From Balanoglossus misakiensis (taxonomy: Eukaryota > Hemichordata), in NCBI GenBank assembly GCA_040954595.2, contig CM082581.2, positions 6,014,001 to 6,078,000 of the forward strand: a stretch of 64,000 nucleotides of DNA, given 5' to 3'. Made by a program: the position numbers and the translations under genes. Position 1 is the first letter of the stretch; every line of letters starts with the position of its first letter. The notes below the pieces were generated by a model. That model did no database searches and was not told the DNA's origin. It was given only the letters and a program-made list of their open reading frames with translations. This document shows positions 35,301 through 48,688 of this stretch, in pieces.

Positions 35301-35640
35301 CTGCAGAAAGTTACACGTATCTTACGACCAAATAAGAACTCTTCAAGCGTGTCATTTCCAGAGGCAGTTTGTTGCCTCCGGGCACAGAAATGGTTAAATG
35401 TTTTTTGAGTGTTGGTTTGTGAATGGCCTCGTTAAGCATGTTAAATTTTCATTATTTCGTGTGAATCTGTACATGTGTGTTAAACAAACACGTGGATAAT
35501 TAATTCCCTGAATGAAGTTAGTGGACCATACCCTTATAAATCCCATTGCTTTCGCGAGGCTTGCTTATTTAGGAGTACAAATCGTGATTATACCGCTTTC
35601 GGCAGGTCTGGACTTTTTTTACTTGCGGGTTCTATCCTTC

Positions 35641-35833
35641 AAATAATGTCTCGACCCCCATCATTCCCAGGGCGTCTATGTCAAATAATATCTCGACCAC
35701 CATCTTTCTCAGGGCGTCTATGTCAAATAACATCTCGACCACCATCTTTCTCAGGGGGTCTACATGTATGTCAATTAATATCTCGACCACCATCTTTCCC
35801 TTGTCGTCCATCCCAGATAATATGCTGACCACC
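35641..35833. repeat. 42-bp minisatellite, about 4.5 copies
   Basis: Units begin at 35641, 35683, 35725 and 35773, with a partial unit at 35815-35833. The third carries a 6-bp insertion that creates a TACATGTA. The core unit contains ATCTCGACCACCATCTTTC. The period of 42 is a multiple of three, so both strands stay open across the array; the derived peptides (ISTTIFLRASMSNN repeats and the antisense) are probably artefacts. Confidence 0.88.
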
Positions 35834-38034
35834 TACGGAACATCATGGTTAAGAATTCACGACAAAACCTGCCCTATTACACAACGGTGAATAACGACTC
35901 CTTCTCTTTACATCGACCTATGCATCATCACTCATTGCTTCAGTCTAATCCGAAGAATTTGTATGGAAAATGATACCATAATTAAAGACATGTAATAGTA
36001 TAAGTTTATCGACTTTTAGTGGACCTCTCTCGGAATCAGTTATTCTTTCAGCGCCGCGGGTCATTTTTTCAGCGCGTGTGCGTGGATAAAAAGACTCGCA
36101 GCATTACGCTACATCTCTCGTTACATATAGGATGTCTCAATGGCGCCCATTCCTCCGACAATCGATTTCGTTTCAATACCTCACCGTTCAAGTCGTATAA
36201 CGTACGGAAGGAACAATGAAGGAAGAAATCGATTGCAAAGAAGATTAGCAAAGCCGGACCTAAGCCTTCAGCGGGGACTTCGAAAAGAAATACGCTCAGA
36301 TAACATCACCCGCAAATCCCATTGTCATATTCTTTTAATTATACATTGATTAGGGCCTATTGACCAATTCGTGAGTTTTTTTGTACATCGGGCAAGGTCA
36401 CAAGCCACTGACGCTAGAAATGAAGACCGCGTGAAACACGACTGTTATGTGTTAAATGTCTGCGAACTTTCTTAAAGATGAACTGTGCCACGAAAACAGG
36501 TCAACAAGCATTATCAGTCAGGGTCAGCAAACTGACAGTACCAAGATGAAGATGTAGAATAATGACAATGACAATCCAAAGGGGTCATCTTCAAGTGCTG
36601 CGCCCGTCAGGACTGACCCAAAGAGACAAATTCGATTGTGCTAAACCTCGTGGGTCCAATCCATGCATGCTGTCACTCATCGTTTACATGTGTATGTCAA
36701 GATGTGTCATATTCGGATACAAAATAACACAGCGTTTCTTCAAGGATCTCCGTCGATTGTTTTCACGCTAACTGTGTCTCACACGAAAATCGTTATTAAT
36801 ACAGCTGTGACTCCACTCCACAAAACGTATTCGCCAGTGCGCTACCGTGACATTGTCAATATTTTTATGGTCCCTTGTTCGGAGAATCTCGTTAAAAATA
36901 CATCTCTCGTTTGATCAAGAGATGTGCCACTGTGCTTTTATGTTTATGCGCTCAGTTAAAATTTAAACAAGGTATACGTGTGTGGCTATCACGGTCACAT
37001 CAACTCGCGGCGTTCTACCAGTCCATGAAATAGGTGATAAACCATCTGGTCCCAGGTTTATATAAGTTTACAGAGCACGAAACATTATGTATGGTGGAAT
37101 GCGTAAATGTCAGATTGTTATGTTAACACGACCATCAGATATGCGAGGCGAAATTCATGCATTTTCAAGCAAAACTTCAAAAGTACATGTACATATACGT
37201 CCTTTTAAGTTTTAAGACACAAAACACTCCCACTGCTGCGTAACAAGTAATGATATCTACGAGTCCGGTTATAAAAACCCCCGAAGATTTCCCCTTTGAT
37301 TTGGACAAATCACTCACTACATGTGTACGTTTTTTACTAGTAATACAGGACCTTGGAATAGACGCGAATATGAAAAAATGGCATGAGTTCAAAGTCACAA
37401 ATCGAATTGCATTACCAATTTGGCTTGAAGAGCGTCAATGTCAGTGTCTGCCGTATCACATCGTTTGGTTTAATGTTTACTTCAATTACGACGCTCAATG
37501 ACAAATCTTTGGAAATCAAATCGTATTGGAATAATGAACCAACCAAGCTGAACATGTCACGCCGCACGGTCAAGGGAAATCGGGCATCACGCCAGTATGT
37601 CCATCATATTCGCTGTTTCTCGGGGCTTTGTTGGAGCAGTGACCTTTGACCCAAAACACAATGAAACCCAACGATATCATCATTGTCCGTTTATCATTGG
37701 AAACGTCGAAATACATTATAGTACATTACATTACAAGGAATGACCCGCAACTTCGTGTAAGCTTATTCCGCGGGCCTAAAATGTACATGCACTTTTTCTC
37801 AAAATGTTATTTTCTCAAATTCTATAGGCGATGTGGCCTTCACTGCAGCAACATTCATTTGTGAAAGAATAGGCACATAAAATTCGGTCGTATCCAAAAA
37901 GCAAACGAGAGAATACAATATCACAGTGAAGGCTACATAGTAGCATTGAGGCGGCCATATTTGAGTAAGGTACCGTTTATTTATTATTATCCCTTTTGTA
38001 CAGGTACCGTGTATTATCCATTTTGTACAAACTT

Positions 38035-38054
38035 GGACATGCCCGGGCATGTAT
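38035..38054. promoter_or_regulatory. Near-consensus p53-family response element
   Basis: GGACATGCCC followed directly by GGGCATGTAT matches two RRRCWWGYYY half-sites with no spacer and one mismatch. The inner ACATGCCCGGGCATGT is a perfect palindrome. The consensus is established for p53/p63/p73; function here is inferred. Confidence 0.4.
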
Positions 38055-41000
38055 AGTCAGCGGTCAACGACACTTGTAAGTCAAATCCTTATAATTCCGC
38101 TGTATCGAAGACAACGCACAACTTACGTTGGAATTATTAAAGGAAATCAAATTTCCTTATTGCGTCTTAATTTTATGCGTAAAGGCTTACCTGTCAAAAA
38201 TAAAATACACTCAATGAAATTAATGAATTAATGGGAAACGGTAATAAGCCCCTAGAACGTTTTAATGGAAGATCTGTTCATGCATTTAACAAAGCTTTCA
38301 AAGGCAGACATCAGTCTACAAGACACTGTCAGGTTATTTGCTTAAATTAGCCGTGTACAATTGCAGCAAGTAATGGCAATGCAAGAGAGAGTGAGGAGAA
38401 ACATTTATGCAAAGGGGAATTTTTCACTCCTCTTTTGTTGTGTGAGTTTTAGCGTAGTAACAAAAATGAAGCGAATTCCAACAAGGGAAACACGAAACAT
38501 TACTTAATTGATCAATTCAGGATATGTCCTCAGCTTATCAATAAAATTAATTTAAAAAAAATGTCCACAATTTATGTTTCTCTCAACTGCTAAAAATGCC
38601 GCTACCTGCGTAATTCACAACATCCATTTTTAGGACGAGAAATTCGGACAAATCGTTTGAAATATTCGCTAATTGAAATCGATGATAAGAAACGGTATAC
38701 GTGATTCATCGGCGCGTGAGGTTCTTTGTTTAATAACATGGCACATGTTGCAATCGTTGTGTTGACAAAAGAGACAAAAATTGTTCTGTAATGTTATACA
38801 CACCGCTGGAAACGTCTTAAAGCTTTTGTTTCGACCGCAGTCGAACAATAAAACAGATGAGCTTCACTCGGCTCATGCTGCTATCAAAACACGGATTATT
38901 ATTTCGCAGGCGGAGTTATCATTATTACAAATGATACACTTTTCCGCGCTCCATTGTTACGAGCATGTATTCATTAATTCTGAATAGCTGCTAATGAAAA
39001 CAGCAACTAATATGAATACTCATAAAATCGTAAACAAGTGGGTATACGCGGTATTCGCATACTTTCATGGGATAAGTGGTGGTTCCATAAATTGATTTCT
39101 CCACTTTGTGGCTGGAGGCGGTAATGAATAGCTCGCGATAGCAAAGTGAACCCATTACCAAAATACGATTTTTATTTGAGCTGCCGCCTCGGGCGTTTTC
39201 TCTTGTCTAACGACGTGTAATCACACCACCCTTAATGATACTTCATGAATTTGTCAATTTGATGACACTGCGTGGAGTGCCCGTTAACTGGTAATCACCC
39301 GGTGGGGCTATTTCTGAAATTAACCTTTCCATCTCGGACGTCACTTTTGCAGTTTTGCTTCGTGTTTCCCCCCCGGAAACAACAGCTCTGTGAATATTTC
39401 CAACACACCTGATTCAAAATTATTTTTTTCTTCAGAATAATTCTGCACACAAGATTTGACTATAGACCGGGCCCAGAATGCGATGACATGGTCGTGTGAC
39501 TGTTGTACATATTAAATAGATGGTCTTAGGTGCAATTATAGTCGAGTGTGCTTGAACGGAAAATAGCACACTTGATTGGCCGAGATGATAATAATAATAG
39601 ATAATAATAATAGACGATTCAGAAATGTATCATTGATCATAAATTATCATTGTATGTATTTTTATTCCTAATTATTACTGTTTAATTGCGCGGGTTTTAT
39701 GCAGAGGCAATGATATATAGTTGTACTTATATAGTGTTATTTAATTTATTCCATTGCTCATAAAGTGCATTGGTTGTGTTTGATGTTATGCGCTGCATAA
39801 AAAGTAAAGATTATGGTCAAGGTTAACGGTTTAGATTTTTAGAATATTGAAAATGTTGTTAGACTGAATACCATCAGTATTATGGCGATAATTTCCAGGA
39901 ATAATGAACCATTTTGGCCTTCAGCTTGAGTTTCTGTTTGTAAAATGTAATGACTATGGTAAATTTCCATTAGTGGCGAGGAAAAAAAAGGATTGCGAAT
40001 CGTAAATTTGATTAACTAAATGCATTTAACATACGTTCAAGGCAATCGTAAATTCGTTCAAATATATATTTTTGCAAATGGATCATCCATGCGGTTGTAT
40101 CGAGGTGACTGAACGATGGTCGCTACACCCCTTCCTAGTACACGTGCATGTTAACTGTGCTGGCTTTTCCCTAATTATAACTGATGCTATTTGACTGAAG
40201 TTTACGGATGGTGACGCTTGATTGAATTACTGTTATTGAATGGAGGAGGGAATGAATCCCATCCTAGCGTAATAACCCACTTCGATGTCATAATTTTGTT
40301 CAGAAGTATTTTCTGAGTTGGATGAATAGTCGCGTTTTTCGGTCGGCCGATCTTTCTCAGTGGGCGCCCAATGCTCCGTGACGGAGAAAATGTACCACGG
40401 ACAAATGAATGTGTAATGCCATTTCGTTGTGACTGGTAATAGGCCACTTTCGTGACCCCTATGTGAACTTTACATCCTGGCATTTTGGTATGAGTTTACC
40501 ATTTTGAGTTTGAATTCAGGAACAGTGAGCAGTGCACTGTAACTCACCCTAGAAGCATTTTGCACGCAGATGTTAAAATATCTAGAAAACTGCCTTGAGA
40601 ACACAAGCACTGATCGATCGATGACCCTTATTTACATTCAGATTAAATGCCTTCCAAACCAAATAACGGAATGTATGTCAATACCGACCGACGATGGGTA
40701 TTTTCAAAACACACTGTTAACAGCTTGTGCAAATTTGAGATTATGTGACAATACACAACGTTCGGTCAATCGGTCGTTGCGTTTATTGAGTGGCAAATGG
40801 TAAAACATGAACAATATATTATCAAAGAGCCACGTTAAGGTTGGACGTATCAGTGAATGCGAAAAAGAGTTTCCTGCGCCATGTGAAATATCGGTGTTTG
40901 ACATTAACCTTGGCTGTTTGCAGATCGACCGCGTCATTCAATGTGCGTTGCATAGACGGGATTCGGAAATGACGGAGATTATTGAGCAATCTGCAGCGCA

Positions 41001-41796
41001 TGGAGACTAATTATTTTCTCTGTAGCTCCGTTCAAAAACGCCTCGTTCATCTTGATAACCCCAATTTTTGGCGGTTTTCGTGCTGCGTGCGTGAATTAAT
41101 CGCACAAGACCTGATTTGGCCCGAGATGACCCTATACGGAATGCGGTATCCCTTCAGGTTTTCCCCTGGTTCTTATCGATGAGACGTCCAACGTCAACAA
41201 CGTGATAAAGAGACTCTAGGGGCTTTTACTTAGAAAGGGAAAATGGAGGAGTATATATACTAGCATCACATTTGAACGCTTTTTTAATTTCCATATTGAT
41301 AAGTGGGTAGAATTTGACGCTTATCAGACTCCTGATTTCGTACAAAAGAATAAGGTACATGTACATTCCTTTTTTTTAAATTCTATATACCTTTAACTTA
41401 ATATCATGGATATGTCACGTAGATTTCTGTAAATGAAAGTAGTAACGTGAAATTATTTTTCAATTTACTTGTACATTGTTATTAATAATTAATAATATGA
41501 AAAGATCAACAATAGTCGGAAATGTAATTATAGGTGACCTACTGAATAATATATAGAATATTTAATTATTTCAATTTGCCGTGGAATGTAAATGAGATTA
41601 AATAATAGCCATGAATATTTCGTATTAATAATGAAAGTATTGTGATATTGAAGTATGAGCTATTATATTACGTCATCTTGAATGTCAAGCTGGGCTAATA
41701 GACGCGGTAATTGAGGATGAATGTGAGTCTGAAGTAAACACCAGAAGTGTGTAGGGTAGGATTCTTGCTGTACATGTGTAGAGTGGTGGGTATATT

Positions 41797-41850
41797 GAAG
41801 AGTGGATGGATAGATGGGTGGGTGGGTGGGTTGGTGGGTGCATGGAGGGC
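41797..41850. repeat. (GGGT/GGAT)n repeat
   Basis: A degenerate GGAT to GGGT tetranucleotide repeat that continues as GGAT-rich sequence on its right side. Confidence 0.75.
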
Positions 41851-44800
41851 AGGGTATGGATTAATCAGTTGGTGGGCGAAACGGGATCAACGCGTATGAG
41901 ATGGATTATTGGATGTTTGGGATGAGCGAGTTTGTGATTTGACGATAGATGGATTGACGAACCGGGTGGGGTGAGACAGATGGCTGGGTCACGTGCACAG
42001 ACATGTAGCAAGAGGTAGGGAAATTTGTGCGGTTTTTTGTCTACGTCGTGTCTATGTGTTGATGGGAATGAGAATGTGAATAGTGTGAGCGCTAGCTTTT
42101 GGGTTGGCGAAACTATCGAGTAATAGCTGAACTTAAAATACGTGTGGAACATTTCAATGACGCTTACGCGGTGGTTTTTTTTATGAATAATGGAAAGAAA
42201 CCGCGGCTGGCAAAATGTTCGAAATTGGGTAGCGATAAGGCATTTCGGTTTATATAATGGCTGTCTGAAGCTGGACGCACGCTGGGCTCTCAGTTTCCCC
42301 CAAGAGATAGCGACTATCACGCGTCGATGGTGCACGGTATCCTTTGAACAGCATAACAACAAATACCGATACATGCACACACGCAGTCGGGATTACTAAT
42401 AACACTATAATAACAGGTATTTCACCATGGTTTCACAACCATATGTTGCCTACTTGCGGCATATTGAAGTCGATACGGGCAGACAGTTATTTTGTGTGTG
42501 CAAAAGACCCAATATTTGAAAATCACTCGCTCAGACTCAAAGACCGATCAGCATTCAGGTCTTCGGGGTTGAAGCTGGTCACCCTTGTCTAACAGATGCA
42601 CTCACTGCCCAGGAAAGAAGCGAAATCTGGACACGTGACCGCACGACTACCGAAGTTCAGTATCTCTACTGCTCCGGATTTCTGAAAGGCGTATATTTTA
42701 TTTATATATACTTGTAGAATATTCTATCAGGAGAAATCATGAAGAACCAGGAGTCATGGTATAAAATGCCGTCCGACAGCCTAAACACGAGAACAAACGA
42801 TAATTTTTGAATATTGCCACACAATCATTGGTAATGTTTGCTCTATGCGTTGTGCATTTACTGTTTTACCCATTGGATTGTGTTGATGGCTTAAGCTGCA
42901 GTGATTGTAGCGGTGAGGGGGGGGGGGGGTGCTCCGATTGGGTTGCGGTTAAGGGAACGCCCCGTTTACAATCATTGCAGAGTTCTCAGACGTGACGTAT
43001 TTCAAGGGTACCTTCACGGTCTATGAACGTACAAACACACAGCAGTCCCTTGTATGGACAGTGATTGTATGCACAGGCAGCGCATCACAAATAAAGTCCC
43101 TTTTTAGATATTATGTCAAAAAATAAACTTCCTCCGTGGATATCTGATACCGACCCGTCTTTGCAATCGATCGAACCTAGATTTAGCAAATTCAACATTG
43201 AATGTTTACAGTACAATTTACGAGATACAGGTAAACATAATGCAAATATTTGCGTGCGCTTCGTATCAAATATTTAATAGAGCGATTTTAATCCGTATAC
43301 ACGTGAGCATTACATTCAAGTCAGCATATCGCCACTATAATATATAGTTTTTTTATACTGTACAATTTACGAGGAAATACTGCTGTTTGAAATTGCCAAC
43401 GGAAGGTTTCTAAGTTTTGAGTGGATCAGATACAGGTTAAAGTATTTTTTTTAAATTAAAAAAAACTATTCACCACTTATTTATGGCACCTAAAAGAGAC
43501 ATACAAATGTCAATTTTAATTTTTCAACGTATGCGAAAATCTGAGACGGTCCCTTACACACACACAAGCATACACTCACGAAACAGACAAATCCATAAAT
43601 AGTATTAATTAAATCTAAATATGGTAGCAGACAGCAACTGTTTCTTTGCTTACTATCGTGATGCATAAAAAATAAAGCATTTAAACATTTTTTCACTGTG
43701 TCTGAGAATCGTAGCAACAGGAACTAAATATAAAATGCCAGATTCATTAAATTACAACACCATTGACTGGAGTGTTCGACGCTTTTCCCCGTGATATTAA
43801 CTCTGCGTATTGTCAACGGCGTTTTCTCATTAGTCTCCCTAAAATTATGAAATGCCAAGTATCGACCTTGTCAACATAGACAGTAATTCTATCTGTTCAG
43901 TCGGCAATGTCATCGCAGAAAACAAATGAATTTAAGTCCGGACTTAAATTCAAATATCAACTACAACAATGAAAGCCACACGTGCACAGTGTGTGATCAA
44001 AATCACATGTACAGTATTCGGAATTTTATCGGGCTCTCTGGATCATATAACATTTGATTGATATTCGTGTTCATAGACTTATAAGATTTTGACGCCATAC
44101 AGATAAATTCATGAAATCATACCAAAATGAAATAAACAAACGCGATTTGAACATGTTACTTATCATAATAAATGTTCAGCTATACGAACAGAAACTGTTA
44201 GTTTATGGTCCACTAAGCGACAATTTTCTCGATCTACTAAATTGCTGTGCAATTGCATATCTTTTCGTCATTAAATTCAATGAAATTTCGCCCCAAATCT
44301 AAGATTTATCTGATGTTCATATTTATTGACTAATCGATGACTGATCAGCCTTCGACCGAGGGAATATTAAAGTACGTGTTCATGTCCACTTGATAAGATC
44401 ACTCGGACATGTTTGCTTGTTTGTTTGTGACATGGTCATCCATGGGCCAATCCTTACACTTATCATCTCCAAGGTGCACCAACATTTTGAAATTCTACGG
44501 ACAAGTAAACAGACTTGATAAACATTATTTCGTGGCCGCCAATGCCCAATGGAGTGGCCATATCCGCAAAACCGAATTGTCTCAAGTCAAGTACTGTCAT
44601 TGTAACTAGGCCCAAAGCCAACTAAATCTGAACGCCTGACCTCGTGTGTCGACAACTTTGCAATTAAGCGTCACGCACGACCGAAATAGACTCTAAATGT
44701 TTAAACGACAGGCAGTTGGACCATGGCAAGGACTCGTTCTGCCGAATTAAAAGTGTAGCACATTTGCCAACTTCTCCCTGCAGAGGTGTTGCGACCTTCT

Positions 44801-45160
44801 GACCGTGCAATTTTTAATCAAACACGCTGTAACTATGGCAGTAGTTGCATTGGTCCCAGCAAGTGCTAAAATTCGTGTTTCTCAAATATTTAACGATCAC
44901 GCCGCTCGGTACATGTGTATGGCGTGACATAGCAGTATTACTTCGACTTAAAATGTTCAAATCTAATTGTCTGCAAAGGTAATTTATTCCTGGCATGCAC
45001 GCCAATAATGCACTCGCACACATCTGTTTAATATACATGTACCTGCCTGCTTGGTTATCGGTCGCGTTAACTTAGGTGTTATTGCACCGACTGCGTTCAA
45101 GGCCACACTAAATGCAATCGATCGATCAATCGATCGATGAATCAATCAATGAATTAATTA

Positions 45161-45335
<175 letters not shown>

Positions 45336-48201
45336 AGTTTGTTTGTTTGATCGTGCGATCGTGCGATGGAACGTAAGAGAATTTATACATTCGATCATTT
45401 GATCGATTGATTGATCAAGCGCGAATTTATATATTCGCTGCGATGTGTCTTTTAGCAAATGTGCCAAATGCTTTGAAACTAATTTTATCATCAAATTGAA
45501 ATGTGGATGACAGCCTGGTATATTTAATAACGGCCAGTGTGAAAAAAGTTCTTTATATATTACAAAGTGTAAAATGAACTACTAGAAGCGTAATTAGTAG
45601 CTATTAGAAGTTAAGTCTGAATAAGGAAATTACTTTTTAGTACGGGAAAGTGGTTTTTGAAATACAGAAGCCGTTCAAGAAAACGCACATTTTCAATTAA
45701 CTTTGCACGACTATGTCTGCTAGACTGGGGAAACAAATACACGGACGGACAGGTGGACAGTAGACAATGAAGAGAATTGCTGTTCCAACGAATTTGTGTA
45801 TACAAACTTTAAAGATGAGGACTGTACACATATTCAAAATACCGTCTCAAATTCATGTATCTCGCTACAGATACGGAGGTGATCTCATAACAGTGTGATA
45901 GCTGACACCGAGCGGTCCTTGTGAAAATTGTTGCGAATATTCAATATGTTCCCCTAATACGGCAGTGCAAATCCAGTTCATATCTGGTCACTGGCATATG
46001 CTAGTATTGCAAACTGCTCGGGGTGACAACACACACTAACGACAGCTTGAACGTTACAGGGCTGCACAGAAAATGCGCTACAGGCCTGCAAAGGCAATTA
46101 TTTGGACGTTAGAGTCAGGGTAGATTTCAAAACAATAAATGATACGACGCAAATGCGTTTTACTTTCTGCTCCATGTTCGGGTTATTTAGCGTTTCATGC
46201 TCAATTGCACAGTGGGTTGTCAAATTTACGACGAGTCATTGAAATAATTCTAGAGAAGATTTTATCTCCGTCTTCTCCTTTTCATTATTGATCTTTGTAA
46301 TTTCATTGACTCTGGTTCGCCCTTTAGCCATACTGGATGGCATATTACCCGGCAGTTACTAGTGAATTCATTTATTTGGGGGGAAATTGTATCCCGCGGC
46401 GAATGAACTATTTCTCGGCACGCTTAGTTGCCAGTCATATGATCTGATGACGTTTCTGCACGTCAAGCGTGTGTGAAGATTTCAAAGGTGTCCTTTATAA
46501 TGACTTCCACTGAAATGTGACAACACGTCCGAACGGGTTGCTAACGGGTTGCAGAAAAAAAACAATTAAAGTCAAGTTCTGTATGAAATTAGAATAAATA
46601 CAGAGTTGAAAAAAAAAACTTTTGTGTCGTTTAACATGATACCCCACGCGTTGTTTATACTGCGTCACGTGCAATGCCTTCCCGCATAAACTGCCTAGCC
46701 ACGCGAGGTCTCGCAGAGTCTCGTGGAGGTCGTAAAATGGTCTATTGGGCTACTCAATACGGGACGACATTCGAGGAATGATTGTAGCGACACATGACGT
46801 ATAACACTGTAAGTGATAGGTCCATATTTTGCATAGAAGTCCTCTTTGATTTTGATGACCAGCTGTGACACTGTTACGTCTGATTACGTATGTAACAGTT
46901 TTACAGCGCATGTTGCTAAATTCTCTCATGTTTCATTTCTGATCAGAATTTACTTATTAGAACTAAGTAATCCCCAGAGCAAATAATACACAAAGCATGA
47001 GTTCTGCTGCAAGCAGATAACATTTCATGGGACGAAACACTACTCTCTCTCCCTCTCTTTCTCTCACTCCCATCAATTACTTCATTTACATCCTCACATC
47101 ATCGCTTTAATTATTCACCAAGTGATTCAGACGATCGAGTCACGCTGCAGGCCGGCTGCTCTCTGCAATATGCAATTGATTTAAATTATTTACGTAATGA
47201 AACGTATTTTACAGAATTTTAAGCGGAGTTCATTATTGAAAGGGCGGGGTCATTTTATAAAATATAGCCCGGACTCTTACTTTGAAGCAAATCCGTGCAC
47301 ATCTCTATTCTACATATACATCAATTGTGCCCTGATCCATCACAAATATTTTCTGAGGTTATCCAGTTGCAAAGTAACGATACATGTGAGTGTCGCGCTA
47401 GAGAAACCCTTGTCGCCCGCCGCCGGCGAAAATGCGCTGAAGGAGGCGACTTAGCGATGATAATTGACAAAATGCTTTCAATCATCGGACATCATCTGTA
47501 TGCATACTTCATTATTTGGATCTCCTCGTGGGAACACTCATTATACCGTTATACACAGCTGTTAAAGCTCACAGCGAACCCAAGGCTGATGCTCGATCGA
47601 TATGTATTGGTAATGCATTGACCATGTACATTTGTTAAAAAAACACGAGAAGATTACGGCCTAACATTAAATGACGGAACTGTGTAATACTATGTATGGG
47701 TTGTGAAGTGAGCCCGGCGTGACGACCGGGAAACATGTGTCAGTGAGTAGAACAAAATACAAAACGGTCACAAGTTGACGACTGTGTCCCTTTAATCCAC
47801 GCCAGTCTATCAATCAGAATCCGTAGCATCTCTCTCCACCGATCGCTGGTAGGTATACATGGTAGTAAAGCGGCAACGTACGTCTTCTCTAAAGCATACA
47901 CGATGAACAGCTTGGGGCGAGTATTCAAAGTTTTCACGCTCGCCCCACGCATTAAGTGCAATATTCTTCAACGCACGATATTCCCCGCTTGGAAATTCTC
48001 TTCAGACGTGACGCGGCCACTTCAGCGATTTCAGAATTGCCCCGCTGCGTCGGATCCTTTACCTCGAAGATGGCCGTATCCCATCATACGTATATCGTTC
48101 TTCAACTGAAGGGTATTCGCTTGACATATTTATATAGCTGCAGCAGAGCGAGAAATGCTCCGCACGGCTACCGACTGACAAATTCAGCCATCTTATACAT
48201 G

Positions 48202-48202
<1 letters not shown>

Positions 48203-48249
<47 letters not shown>
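48203..48249. repeat. (GACA)n microsatellite
   Basis: About 11 AGAC tetranucleotide units. Confidence 0.95.
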
Positions 48250-48663
48250 TAAAGGTAAATCAGTAAAGAATGTCTTTTTTTACATGACGCCAGAATAAGG
48301 AAGCTAGCTCTATTGAGACGCATGTCGCCGTGATCATACTTTTTTTATCTATTTTCTTTTAAATAGCAAAAATGCCCCTGGAGAATCCCGACCAATTATT
48401 AAATTGACATGCTGACACGTTCCGTGATCTGTAGAGCACTCTGGATAAGGCAAGGCTCATCTATGCAATAAGGGCGAGATAAGAAAAAATTAACTATACC
48501 ATTTCTAAAGAGAGTTGTGATATTGTCGTGCGGCTGCACCCGGGGGAACTTGGAGACTCGTGTGCACAGTCACAGGCGATCGCGATTCGCTGTCCTGGAG
48601 AGACGATATCATTTGTATGAATTTATGAATTACCCACGACCACAAATGAGAAATTTATAGACG

Positions 48664-48688
48664 TTGCAAAGCAAAGCAAAGCAAAGCA
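48664..48688. repeat. (AAAGC)n short pentanucleotide repeat
   Basis: About five GCAAA units. Confidence 0.85.

Noticed and set aside
37177-37501. Overlapping plus and minus ORFs, both somewhat protein-like
   Set aside because: Neither has splice or promoter context, and two opposed open frames in the same place suggest chance.
41865-42380. Minus-strand ORF of 171 codons
   Set aside because: Its last part reads through a GGGT/GGAT-rich repeat, and the rest has no recognisable feature.
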